Shown here: positions 15,894-22,754 of the stretch, piece after piece
Position numbering within the stretch: the stretch's first letter is position 1
Layout: the number at the start of each line of letters is the position of its first letter
Assembly (NCBI GenBank): GCA_003482405.1
Contig: DMZB01000170.1
Span: 1-29,514, forward strand
Length of the DNA stretch: 29,514 bases
Direction: 5' to 3'
Source of the DNA: Lactobacillus sp.
GTDB lineage: Bacteria > Bacillota > Bacilli > Lactobacillales > Lactobacillaceae
Made by a program: the position numbers and the translations under genes
The notes under the pieces: generated by a model
What the model was told of the DNA's origin: nothing
The model's database searches: none
The model's input: only the letters and a program-made list of their open reading frames with translations

Positions 15894-15976
15894 AAATACG
15901 AATTATCCATAACTATTCGCGTTATTTTGTTCGTATTTAATATTAACATCGTACTCATATACGGTCTAAAGTGCAA
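15894..15976 (-). promoter_or_regulatory. Promoter and PurR-like box of the purine permease
   Basis: Minus strand -35 TTGCAC (15976-15971), 17-nt spacer, -10 TACGAT (15953-15948). Just downstream is a perfect 9-bp inverted repeat AAATACGAA/TTCGTATTT (15894-15902, 15930-15938). The halves resemble the known PurBox AWWWCCGAACWWT with the first C changed. No purine riboswitch was seen. Confidence 0.6.
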
Positions 15977-16230
15977 TCATTTTTTTCTGTTTGTCAGCTA
16001 ATTCTAATCTCTTGGATCAGATTGTGAGGCCAGCTTTGTTTATTATCCTACAATACGGGTCGTTTAATTAATGTTCGTGTTTAAGCCAAATATTTAATAA
16101 TGAGCCACTATCATCGAACCAACTGTGCCAATAAAAATAATGGTCACGTTAGCCCACTCTTTTCAGCTAATTCATCATTCAACCAATTTCATGCCAAAAC
16201 ATTGGGGTTTACGAGCCAGCTTAATAATGT
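15977..16230. other. Intergenic region without a supported gene
   Basis: About 250 AT-rich bases between the purine permease promoter and the CDF-like gene promoter. On the minus strand, 16090-16160 encodes a short hydrophobic string (VTIIFIGTVGSMIVAHY then stop) that may be the tail of a lost membrane protein, but no start or upstream frame supports it. No RNA structure or terminator was recognised. Confidence 0.5.
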
Positions 16231-16235
16231 TACTA

Positions 16236-16280
16236 TTCACATATGAACGAATTGACATGTTAAATGAATCTCGCAATTAT
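16236..16280 (+). promoter_or_regulatory. Promoter of the CDF-like transporter with TTCA-N4-TGAA site
   Basis: -35 TTGACA (16252-16257), 17-nt spacer, -10 AATTAT (16275-16280). The palindrome TTCACATATGAA (16236-16247) directly precedes the -35. TGAAC/TTCA halves are typical of SmtB/CzrA-type operators, so the zinc sensor at 17773 is a candidate regulator. Confidence 0.5.
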
Positions 16281-16337
16281 TCGACAATCTCCTCACAGGT
16301 TGCCAGTTGATCCGTTTTATATGAGGGGGAAGAGATT

Positions 16338-16964
16338 ATGGGAAATAACACTGAATCAAGTGCACTTGTACAACAAAGTATTCACACTGAGTATTTTTCA
16401 ACTGGCTGGATGGCCTTTGAATTTTTAGTTGGCATTTATTCAGGGATCACGGCCCATTCAATCCTGTTAATTGCATTTGGATTGGATAGCTTCTTGGAAA
16501 TTATTTCAGGCAGTACACTCATCTGGCGCCTGCGAAAGGAAGCCAACGGTGCCAGTGACGCTGAAATTGAACACGCAGAACGACGCTCCTCGCTTATTGT
16601 CGGGTCAGTTTTGTTGTTACTTTCCGTTTATGTCGTTGGTGTATCCTTATTTAACCTGTTCACACATCAAGCGGCTGATCAGAGTTTTTCAGGGATTGCC
16701 ATTGCTGTGGCATCCGTGATCTTGATGCCATTCTTAACACTGCGCAAACGCTCGCTCGGCAAACGGCTTAATTCAGACGCCCTGGTTGAAGATGGCATGT
16801 GTAACATCACCTGCGCTTACATGGCCGCAACCGTTTTAGTCGGTGGCATCCTAACTGCCCTCTTCGGCTGGTGGTGGGCTGATTCCGTGGCAGCCTTGGT
16901 CTTGGTTTACTTTATCGCCAGTGAAGGCTGGGAATCATTCCAAGAAGGTCGCGGTAAAGATTAA
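16338..16964 (+). CDS. Cation-diffusion-facilitator-like membrane protein
   Basis: 208 aa, about six hydrophobic helices and no C-terminal cytosolic metal-binding domain. The expected metal-site helices are recognisable: AHSILLIAFGLDSFLEIISG in helix 2 and SDALVEDGMCNITCAYMA in helix 5. The acidic residues are kept but the usual His partners are changed. Such short CDF-like proteins are common in lactobacilli and are presumed divalent-cation exporters. GAGGGGGAAGAG precedes the ATG. Its neighbours, CadD and a CzrA-like sensor, support a role in zinc/cadmium/cobalt efflux. Specificity is not established. Confidence 0.75.
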   Translation: MGNNTESSALVQQSIHTEYFSTGWMAFEFLVGIYSGITAHSILLIAFGLDSFLEIISGSTLIWRLRKEANGASDAEIEHAERRSSLIVGSVLLLLSVYVVGVSLFNLFTHQAADQSFSGIAIAVASVILMPFLTLRKRSLGKRLNSDALVEDGMCNITCAYMAATVLVGGILTALFGWWWADSVAALVLVYFIASEGWESFQEGRGKD

Positions 16965-17005
16965 GAATTAGAGCCTTGATGTTCATCACAATTAAAGATT
17001 CAAAA

Positions 17006-17058
17006 GAACCCGGCAGTTGTGGCGATTTTCTCGTCAACAACTGCCGGGTTCAATTTTT
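17006..17058. terminator. Strong bidirectional terminator
   Basis: A perfect 15-bp stem GAACCCGGCAGTTGT/ACAACTGCCGGGTTC around a 16-nt loop, followed on the plus strand by CAATTTTTG and preceded by CAAAA. It ends both the CDF-like gene (+) and cadD (-). Confidence 0.9.
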
Positions 17059-17073
17059 GTTTGATATCATCAG

Positions 17074-17691
17074 CTAGATTAGGGCGATTGCTGCGCTGAC
17101 AAAATGACTCAATGTGCCGCTGTCCCACATAATGTAAAATCCCAAACTGACGTATACGATGCCTGTGATATAACGGCTCCAACGATTCAAAAAGTTTGCT
17201 ACACTAGGAATTCGAACCAACCAATAACCTGCTAGCCAGAACAATGTGAGCATCACAAGAAATGTCAACAAAATGACAATGATTTCGTTAGGTTTGGCGT
17301 TCGTAAAGATCGGTACATAAATTCCGATGTTATCTGCGCCACACGTGGCAATCGTGACAATGACCACATTGACGACCACACTGGCCCGCTTTTGCATGCG
17401 GTTTTCAATTGCACTGTCATCATCATTATCGCCGAAGAATAGTTGTTTCAACCCCATCACAATTGGGATAATCCCCAGTAAGCCGAGCATCCATTCTTCT
17501 GGGACAAAACCTAATATCAATGCTAGTATCAGGCTCGCACCAACTAAAATCGTCGTGCCCAATAAATCTCCGATATAAACGAGCCATTTATCAGACCTCC
17601 GTGTTGAGCCGAAAATGATCATCAAAATTACCAGATAATCGATCCCCGTTGAAATATACGCAGTTGCACCCGTTAATATTGCTTGAATCAT
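17074..17691 (-). CDS. cadD: CadD-family cadmium resistance transporter
   Basis: 205 aa membrane protein that exports cadmium and possibly zinc. N-terminal ATAYISTGIDYLVILMIIFG, then GDLLGTTILVGASLI, a short acidic loop with FFGDNDDDSAIENR, and the TIATCGADNIGIYVPIF motif with a Cys-Gly-Ala-Asp-Asn sequence in a membrane helix, all as in the CadD family. GGAGGG lies 6 nt before the ATG. Divergent from the ArsR-family regulator, with CATATG-type sites between them. Family assignment is firm; specificity for cadmium is by homology. Confidence 0.88.
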   Translation of the reverse strand: MIQAILTGATAYISTGIDYLVILMIIFGSTRRSDKWLVYIGDLLGTTILVGASLILALILGFVPEEWMLGLLGIIPIVMGLKQLFFGDNDDDSAIENRMQKRASVVVNVVIVTIATCGADNIGIYVPIFTNAKPNEIIVILLTFLVMLTLFWLAGYWLVRIPSVANFLNRWSRYITGIVYVSLGFYIMWDSGTLSHFVSAAIALI

Positions 17692-17712
17692 TCATTGCCC
17701 TCCTTACTGATA

Positions 17713-17750
17713 TTTACGCGCTTAGTTTGTCATGCTAAACTCAACATATG
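17713..17750 (+). promoter_or_regulatory. Promoter of the czrA-like gene with CATATG site
   Basis: -35 TTTACG (17713-17718), 17-nt spacer, -10 TAAACT (17736-17741). AACATATGAAA, with CATATG at 17745-17750, falls at the probable start site and is similar to the sites at 16236 and 18129. Confidence 0.5.
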
Positions 17751-17772
17751 AAACCAAACGAAAGGATTCATC

Positions 17773-18108
17773 ATGAAAAATTCCACTGAACCAACCTTAA
17801 TCGACTCATTTCATTTGAATGAATCAACGCGTATTTTTAAACTACTCAGTAACCCATCGCGACTTCAAATTTTGTACGTACTCGAACAACAAGAGCGGAA
17901 TGTTAACGACCTCAGTGAACTACTGGGCCTTGAACAATCCGTTGTTTCTCATCAACTCGCACTGCTAAGAAAGCATCAGTTAGTCACCGCCAAACGTGTG
18001 GGTAAGGCGAACTATTATCGACTAGATGATCCCCACATTCTGGATATTGTCACTGAAACGCTTGCACATGCTGATCACGTTGTCCGCGGAAAAAGACATA
18101 ATGAGTGA
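17773..18108 (+). CDS. czrA: ArsR/SmtB-family metal sensor, CzrA type (alpha-5 zinc site)
   Basis: 111 aa winged-helix repressor that releases DNA on metal binding. The recognition region is [20 protein letters not shown]. There is no cysteine in the protein, which excludes the CadC/ArsR-type sites. Instead D86, H88, H99 and H102 (DDPHIL..AHADH) stand at spacing +2, +13 and +16, the same as D84/H86/H97/H100 of S. aureus CzrA, so it should sense Zn(II)/Co(II). AAAGGA precedes the ATG. It is divergent from cadD and probably controls cadD, itself, and perhaps the CDF-like gene and the following deformylase. Confidence 0.9.
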   Translation: MKNSTEPTLIDSFHLNESTRIFKLLSNPSRLQILYVLEQQERNVNDLSELLGLEQSVVSHQLALLRKHQLVTAKRVGKANYYRLDDPHILDIVTETLAHADHVVRGKRHNE

Positions 18109-18128
18109 TCAAAAGTTCAATCAAAAAA

Positions 18129-18156
18129 CATATGTTGTTTATTTCATATGTATAGT
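18129..18156 (+). promoter_or_regulatory. Paired CATATG sites and -10 upstream of the second deformylase gene
   Basis: ACATATGT (18128-18135) and TTCATATG (18143-18150) lie 16 bp apart, followed at once by a -10-like TATAGT (18151-18156). No good -35 is seen. The sites resemble those in front of czrA and the CDF-like gene, suggesting control by the same zinc sensor. Confidence 0.45.
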
Positions 18157-18197
18157 TTAACATGTGTTAGCCATTTGTCAAACAAACGAGGTCGCTC

Positions 18198-18608
18198 ATG
18201 ATTCAACCTATCAATATGAATATCGCGCTTTTAAAGCGACACGCTTCAACCGCCACTAAAGCAGACCAGCAAGTTGTGACCGACTTAGTGGATACACTAA
18301 AGGCCCACCAGGATAACTGTGTGGGCATGGCTGCGAATATGATTGGCCAATCGAAACGTGTCATCGTGTACCAACTCGGTCCGATGCAGGTGCCAATGAT
18401 TAATCCCGTTATCACAAGTAAACGTGACGCTTATCAAACAACGGAAGGTTGCTTATCCCTTCCCGGCCAGCGCAAAACGACACGCTATCACCACATTACC
18501 GTGCGTTACCAGACATCAGACTGGCAGACGAAAACGGCAAGCTTCACGGATTTCACGGCCCAAATCATTCAACACGAAATTGATCACTGTGATGGGATTC
18601 TAATTTAA
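18198..18608 (+). CDS. Peptide deformylase-like protein (short, atypical type)
   Basis: 136 aa. Deformylases remove the formyl group from new proteins using Fe(II) or Zn(II). Motif 2 EGCLSLP (metal ligand C85) and motif 3 QHEIDHCDG (H126, E127, H130) are intact. Motif 1, normally GxGLAAxQ, reads CVGMAANM: the first Gly is Cys and the oxyanion-hole Gln is Met (M48). This change and the short C-terminus mark the def-like class often found as a second copy in Lactobacillales, so the main def is probably elsewhere. GAGG precedes the ATG. Its position next to a zinc sensor and CATATG sites suggests induction by metals. Activity on formyl-Met is uncertain. Confidence 0.8.
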   Translation: MIQPINMNIALLKRHASTATKADQQVVTDLVDTLKAHQDNCVGMAANMIGQSKRVIVYQLGPMQVPMINPVITSKRDAYQTTEGCLSLPGQRKTTRYHHITVRYQTSDWQTKTASFTDFTAQIIQHEIDHCDGILI

Positions 18609-18640
18609 CTAATTTTCTAACGTTTAATCTAACTAGATTT

Positions 18641-18686
18641 AGCCATGCTTTAATCGCGAACCCGCGTCTAGAACATGGCTTTTTTC
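18641..18686 (+). terminator. Intrinsic terminator after the deformylase-like gene
   Basis: AGCCATG (18641-18647) pairs with CATGGCT (18674-18680), followed by TTTTTT. The inner part can pair only weakly. Confidence 0.7.
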
Positions 18687-18787
18687 TGTTCAGTTTGTTT
18701 AAGGTGAATTTGTCCGTTCAATTACTGGCTATTGCTGAATTTCAGGATCGCATGACGCGCGCTAAATTGAATTGTAAAATAAAAAAA

Positions 18788-18819
18788 GTGTTGACGAAAA
18801 CTGTAAACACATTTATGAT
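18788..18819 (+). promoter_or_regulatory. Strong promoter of the DUF2087/MoxR-VWA cassette
   Basis: -35 TTGACG (18791-18796), 17-nt spacer, -10 TATGAT (18814-18819). GTGTT (18788-18792) and AACAC (18806-18810) form an inverted repeat over the -35 and spacer, a possible operator. Confidence 0.75.
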
Positions 18820-18843
18820 ACGTTTATTGATTGAGGTGATAAT

Positions 18844-19590
18844 ATGCTTTCGAATTATACGCAACAAGAGTTAGCTCAGGGGTGGCATCGTCAGGCAGAC
18901 ACGTTTTATTGCAACTACTGTGATGCTAGGTTTGAAGCTGACCAAGTTTATCAGATAAATGATCATTTTTTTGCTGCTGCAGCGGCAATCGAACAACACA
19001 TTCAAAGTGCTCATCAAGGAAATGCTTATCAGTTGATCCACGATGACTCTAAATACAATCAGCTAACGACCAAACAGCAGGCATTACTGTCTCTGTTTGC
19101 CACTGGTCAAAAAGATGCTGATATTGCACGAGACGTGAATGTTTCGGCTTCTACGATTCGCCACCAAAAATTTACGTTTCGAGAGAAGGCCAAACAGGCT
19201 AAACAATATTTGGCCATGTACCACAATGTCTTTGAAATCAATCACGATCAATCAGACACCCTCATCCCCATTCCCGGCCATGTCGCTAGACCAGATGACC
19301 GATTCGCCATCACTAACGCTGAATGGCAGAAAACTGTTGCTGAATATTTAACAGACACAAACGGACAGCTGACCTTAAAGCGTTTGCCACGTAAACAGAA
19401 ACGAATCGTGGTCGTTCTCGATCGCATCACGCAAAGTTTGCCGGCCGACGGTGAATGGGATGAGTTACAAATTACCGCAATTTTAAAGAAAATCAGTGAT
19501 GATCCGGTAACACTGCGCCGGTATCTCATCGAGTACGGCTTTATGGACCGCACCCGTGATGGCTCACGCTACTGGATCGTCAAAGACTGA
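18844..19590 (+). CDS. Zinc-ribbon / LuxR-type HTH / DUF2087 regulator-like protein
   Basis: 248 aa in three parts. The N-terminus has a likely zinc site C23-x2-C26 with H52 and H57 (FYCNYCDARF, IEQHIQSAH). Residues about 73-125 form a LuxR/sigma-region-4-like helix-turn-helix: LTTKQQALLSLFATGQKDAD then VSASTIRHQKFTFREK. The C-terminal part from about 165 is DUF2087 (LTLKRLPRKQKRIVVVLDRI, LRRYLIEYGFMDRTRDGS), found in many Firmicute regulators. It is the first gene after a strong promoter, 32 nt before the next gene, and is probably the cassette's regulator. The signal sensed and the DNA target are unknown. Confidence 0.75.
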   Translation: MLSNYTQQELAQGWHRQADTFYCNYCDARFEADQVYQINDHFFAAAAAIEQHIQSAHQGNAYQLIHDDSKYNQLTTKQQALLSLFATGQKDADIARDVNVSASTIRHQKFTFREKAKQAKQYLAMYHNVFEINHDQSDTLIPIPGHVARPDDRFAITNAEWQKTVAEYLTDTNGQLTLKRLPRKQKRIVVVLDRITQSLPADGEWDELQITAILKKISDDPVTLRRYLIEYGFMDRTRDGSRYWIVKD

Positions 19591-19622
19591 TTTTCCTGCT
19601 CAATACAAACGAGGAAATTAAC

Positions 19623-20066
19623 ATGACTTACAAATCAATTTCAATCGACAATAAATTCGACCAGACAGATGGTCGCAGCACTGGCACACACACCGTTGAA
19701 TCGGCCACTTATGGTGACAAACTTGGTACCCGCCCGACAACTGGTGAGTTGATGGTCCAACTTAATCACGACGACGCTCAAACCATCCCCGCAACCCGTA
19801 TCTTAGACTTGGCCTTGCTCATTCTCAGCACCAACGCCTATTTTATGGAGGCAGCGTACAAGATGGATGATCTGTATGATCCGGATCACCTTGCCATTAT
19901 CAAACATGCGCTGCAGGGCACCGGATTTGAAATCAACGTGGATGCTGATAATCAAACTATTGCCCACGACATTCAATTTTTCTACGACCAACTGCAAAAC
20001 GACGGTGAGTTGTTCGGTGAACGCTACCGCCTGCTTGCTGGAGAACTGAAAAAGTTGGGATATTAA
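19623..20066 (+). CDS. Uncharacterised 147-aa protein of the MoxR-VWA cassette
   Basis: No family recognised. A soluble, acidic protein with no signal or membrane segment. The first 50 residues are polar with many Thr and Asp (IDNKFDQTDGRSTGTHTVES), and the rest is helical with ARILDLALLILSTNAYFMEA and an acidic C-terminus FFYDQLQNDGELFGERYRLL. GAGG lies before the ATG. It lies between the regulator (32-nt gap) and the ATPase-VWA gene (73-nt gap), so it is probably co-expressed and may be a partner or substrate of the ATPase. The stop is followed by a module of the mosaic repeat. Confidence 0.6.
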   Translation: MTYKSISIDNKFDQTDGRSTGTHTVESATYGDKLGTRPTTGELMVQLNHDDAQTIPATRILDLALLILSTNAYFMEAAYKMDDLYDPDHLAIIKHALQGTGFEINVDADNQTIAHDIQFFYDQLQNDGELFGERYRLLAGELKKLGY

Positions 20067-20069
20067 GGA

Positions 20070-20110
20070 CAGAGTGGTGCCGAAGCTCGGGAAGGTCCGA
20101 GCACTAACAA
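20070..20110 (+). repeat. Stop-codon-proximal repeat module
   Basis: AGAGTGGTGCCGAAGCTCGG followed by GAAGGTCCGAGCACTAACA closely resembles the start of repeat block A at 22377 (AGAGTGTTGCCGATGCCCGG then GAGAAGTCGAGCAATAACA). Both lie within seven nt of a stop codon. Confidence 0.65.
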
Positions 20111-20139
20111 GCAACAAGAAAACTAAGGAGTTTAGAACC

Positions 20140-22374
20140 ATGAGTACCCGCTTACAAAAACAGCGCACCACCTATTCCACCGTGGAACAGGCGATGATCT
20201 GGCAAAAACCTGCCTCTCACGTGACTAGTGAGCAGGAAACAAGGATTGCCAATACCATCGCCGCGACATGGCAGATGCCGGAAATGCGCATTACAAATTT
20301 ACTACTGGAGGGTGATGCCGGGTCAGGTAAAACACAACTGGCCAAGGCACTCTCCGCCGACTTACAACTGCCCTACACAAAAATCACGTGTTTCGCCGAC
20401 ATGGACAAATCCGATATTCTCGGGTCATTACTGCCAGTATTGGACGAAGATCCGGAGTTACAAACGATTTTTGATGACAGTCGGTCTCAGGTTGAGGTCA
20501 TCGCACGTTTGGCAAAACACTTGCGACTATCAGAAAAAGAAGCCAAAGATTATTTGCAGCATTATCAAGACAGTCATCAGTCTGTCACCTACCGTTTTTA
20601 CCCGTCTGAAATCGTTAAGGCTGTCCAAAACGGCTATCTATTGGAAATTCAGGAACCAACCGTCATTCGTGATGCGTCAGTATTGGTCGCCTTGAATTCA
20701 GTTTTGGAACCAAATGGAACGTTGGAAACCCTGCAAGGGCGCATTCGTCGCCATCCAGACACCGTTGTTGTGTTAACGACTAACCGCAATTATCAGGGTA
20801 ACCGCCCGCTAAACGAGTCACTACGAGACCGCATGCAGTATTCAGAAAAGATGGATTTACCCACGATTCCCGTGATGGTTGCCCGTGCCGCCGCCAAAAG
20901 TGGACTGCACGATGAACAACTGCTAACCATCATGGCGAAAATCATTCGTTTGCTCGACGAAACGGCTAAGGCAAACGGCATTCATGGGGTCGCCGGAATG
21001 CGCAGCTACCTATTCTGGGCTGCAAGTGCCGCCTTCACGGACATTCTAAATTCATTCGATCAGATGGTGCTGTACAAAATCACCACAGATGAACTGGAAA
21101 TCAATTTGTTGAAACATGCTGTGTCAGAAACCGGTCTCTGGGATCAACGCGTCAGTTTGGTCACGCAATCGGCTGCCAAGCGGACCATCCCCGTCGCCTC
21201 ACCTTCACAAGACGTCAAACTGTCGGTCAGTGAGCCGACCACGTCTGCTGAAAATGGTAAAAACCAGGATGACAGTCACGAGACTCCCAAACAATCCGCC
21301 ACCCCAGATGATGATTCTCCGATTGAAAAAACGGCTGAAGATAATCACCCCGTTGACAAACCTAAGGGTGACACCGTCACGGCAGAAGACGCCAAACGCG
21401 ATACTAGTTTGGACGTAACCAGTACAACAGGTACCACCCAACAGGATGAAAGCTTTCATGATGGCGAAACGTTGACCATGCCCGTTATCGATGCCGATGT
21501 GGCGAAGCAAGAGCGTAAAGCTTTGAATCAGTCAGCACGTGAAAGTTTGAAGAACACCATTCATGCCCGCGAAGGTTTGATTGTACATGTGCCTAAAATC
21601 ACGTCGAAGGATGTTAAAGCTGCCAACCAACAACTGCAATCCACACACCTGATTACAGATCAACTGGTCCGTCAAATGCGTGAGATTTTGCAAAATGAAC
21701 ACGCCAGTGACGTCGCTAAGGGTAAGGTGTTTGGACAACAATTTGACGCCAGCAAGGTGGTCAATCAAGACTTTGGTTACTTCACTAAGAAACGAACCCC
21801 TGATGAAGACCCATCACTGGCAATTGCCGTCCGAGTTGATCAATCCGCATCGATGGTTGAAGATGATCGCATCAAGCATGAACAAACTGCAATCTTTGCG
21901 CTGACTGCTTTTTGTCAGGAACTCAACATTCCATTGACGATTAACGGTGATACCGCTGATGTCAGTGAACGCGAACGTACCTCTATTTATGCCTATAAGG
22001 AATTTGACGATGACTACGACACCACCCTACTTCGTTTGACAACCATCAAGGCATTGAACAATAATCGCGATGGCAGTGCCCTCAAAATTCTGGCAGACAA
22101 ACTTGCCAAGCGAACTGAGCAAACGAAACTACTCATTAACCTCAGCGATGGCCAACCCAAAGCAATGCCAAATTACACCGGGGATTTAGCTAAGAATGAT
22201 TTGCAACAAGTTGTCCACGAAGCCGAACGAGAAGGCATTGTCGTATTGTCCGCCGCCCTCGGTGATGATGCCGATACGTTAAAAGATATTTACGGCAATC
22301 AACGCTTTCTCGACTTCACCGACCTCAACCAACTTGCCACCAATTTGGTCCATGTGGTGATGCGGTTTGTGTGA
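20140..22374 (+). CDS. MoxR-type AAA+ ATPase fused to a VWA domain
   Basis: 744 aa, single polypeptide. AAA+ part (about 30-345): Walker A GDAGSGKT (58-65), Walker-B-like LLEIQEP with E172 but Gln where Asp is usual, sensor 1 VVVLTTNRN (N215), and arginine-finger candidates ESLRDRM. A disordered, Asp/Thr/Pro-rich linker spans about 355-445. A helical segment follows, then a VWA domain from about 560 with an intact metal-site motif VDQSASM (D567, S569, S571) and LSDGQP (D670). MoxR and VWA proteins usually come as separate neighbours (as in NorQ/NorD, CobS/CobT) and act as metal-insertion or complex-remodelling chaperones. The ATG at 20140 has AAGGAG 9 nt upstream; the frame is open to 20074, through a repeat. 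The client is unknown. Confidence 0.85.
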   Translation: MSTRLQKQRTTYSTVEQAMIWQKPASHVTSEQETRIANTIAATWQMPEMRITNLLLEGDAGSGKTQLAKALSADLQLPYTKITCFADMDKSDILGSLLPVLDEDPELQTIFDDSRSQVEVIARLAKHLRLSEKEAKDYLQHYQDSHQSVTYRFYPSEIVKAVQNGYLLEIQEPTVIRDASVLVALNSVLEPNGTLETLQGRIRRHPDTVVVLTTNRNYQGNRPLNESLRDRMQYSEKMDLPTIPVMVARAAAKSGLHDEQLLTIMAKIIRLLDETAKANGIHGVAGMRSYLFWAASAAFTDILNSFDQMVLYKITTDELEINLLKHAVSETGLWDQRVSLVTQSAAKRTIPVASPSQDVKLSVSEPTTSAENGKNQDDSHETPKQSATPDDDSPIEKTAEDNHPVDKPKGDTVTAEDAKRDTSLDVTSTTGTTQQDESFHDGETLTMPVIDADVAKQERKALNQSARESLKNTIHAREGLIVHVPKITSKDVKAANQQLQSTHLITDQLVRQMREILQNEHASDVAKGKVFGQQFDASKVVNQDFGYFTKKRTPDEDPSLAIAVRVDQSASMVEDDRIKHEQTAIFALTAFCQELNIPLTINGDTADVSERERTSIYAYKEFDDDYDTTLLRLTTIKALNNNRDGSALKILADKLAKRTEQTKLLINLSDGQPKAMPNYTGDLAKNDLQQVVHEAEREGIVVLSAALGDDADTLKDIYGNQRFLDFTDLNQLATNLVHVVMRFV

Positions 22375-22375
22375 G

Positions 22376-22733
22376 CAGAGTGTTGCCGATGCCCGGGAGA
22401 AGTCGAGCAATAACATGGAGGTGGAGAATTCGGTGATTTTCCGAATACTTCAGCTTCGAGTTATGCACAGACTTCTGGGCTTCGAGTGCACGTTTAAAAA
22501 AGTGAGCGTGATAGACACTGATCTGAACTCGAGCAATAAGAAGTAAGGTAAAACATTCGGTGGGCTTTCGAATGCTTTGCCTTACAGCTTATGCACAGGG
22601 TTCAAGTGTCAGAGCGCGTTATCGCTATGTAATAGTGTCGCACAGACTTCTGGGCTTCGAGTGCACGTTTAGAAAAGTGAGCGTGATGGACACTGGGCCT
22701 AAGTGTTCAGAGCGCGTTATCGCTATGTAATAG
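22376..22733 (+). repeat. Mosaic intergenic repeat block A (four module types)
   Basis: Four modules alternate. (1) An 18-nt-type module at 22376-22397, right after the stop codon. (2) Two 66-68 nt hairpin modules at 22405-22470 and 22531-22598. (3) Two 55-nt units, 53 of 55 identical, at 22466-22520 and 22641-22695, each with CTTCTGGGCTTCGAGTGCAC. (4) Two copies of AGAGCGCGTTATCGCTATG with flanks at 22604-22635 and 22701-22733. Modules 1 and 2 recur at 1340-1580 in the opposite orientation, and parts of module 3 do too. The hairpin modules pair ATAAG, GTAAG and CATTCG arms with CTTAT, CTTAC and CGAATG. No gene is supported in this 380-nt stretch. Confidence 0.9.
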
Positions 22734-22754
22734 AAAAACACAAAGGAGGAACTC

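Noticed and set aside
15866..15990. Purine riboswitch before the purine permease
   Set aside because: The conserved core of the purine aptamer was not found; the inverted repeat fits a protein operator better.
16125..16310. Open frame of 61 aa upstream of the CDF-like gene
   Set aside because: No ribosome binding site; it spans the promoter and operator of the next gene and resembles no family.
17773..18108. CadC-type cadmium sensor next to cadD
   Set aside because: The protein has no cysteine; the Asp/His set matches a CzrA alpha-5 site.
20074..20139. N-terminal extension of the MoxR-VWA protein
   Set aside because: It covers a repeat module and has no binding site; the ATG at 20140 has AAGGAG.
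22461..22597. TTATGCACA in the repeat modules (22461-22469, 22589-22597, 1441-1449, 1483-1491) as DnaA boxes or an origin
   Set aside because: Each differs from TTATCCACA at one position, they occur as part of the repeat units, and no dnaA/dnaN genes or AT-rich unwinding region is nearby.
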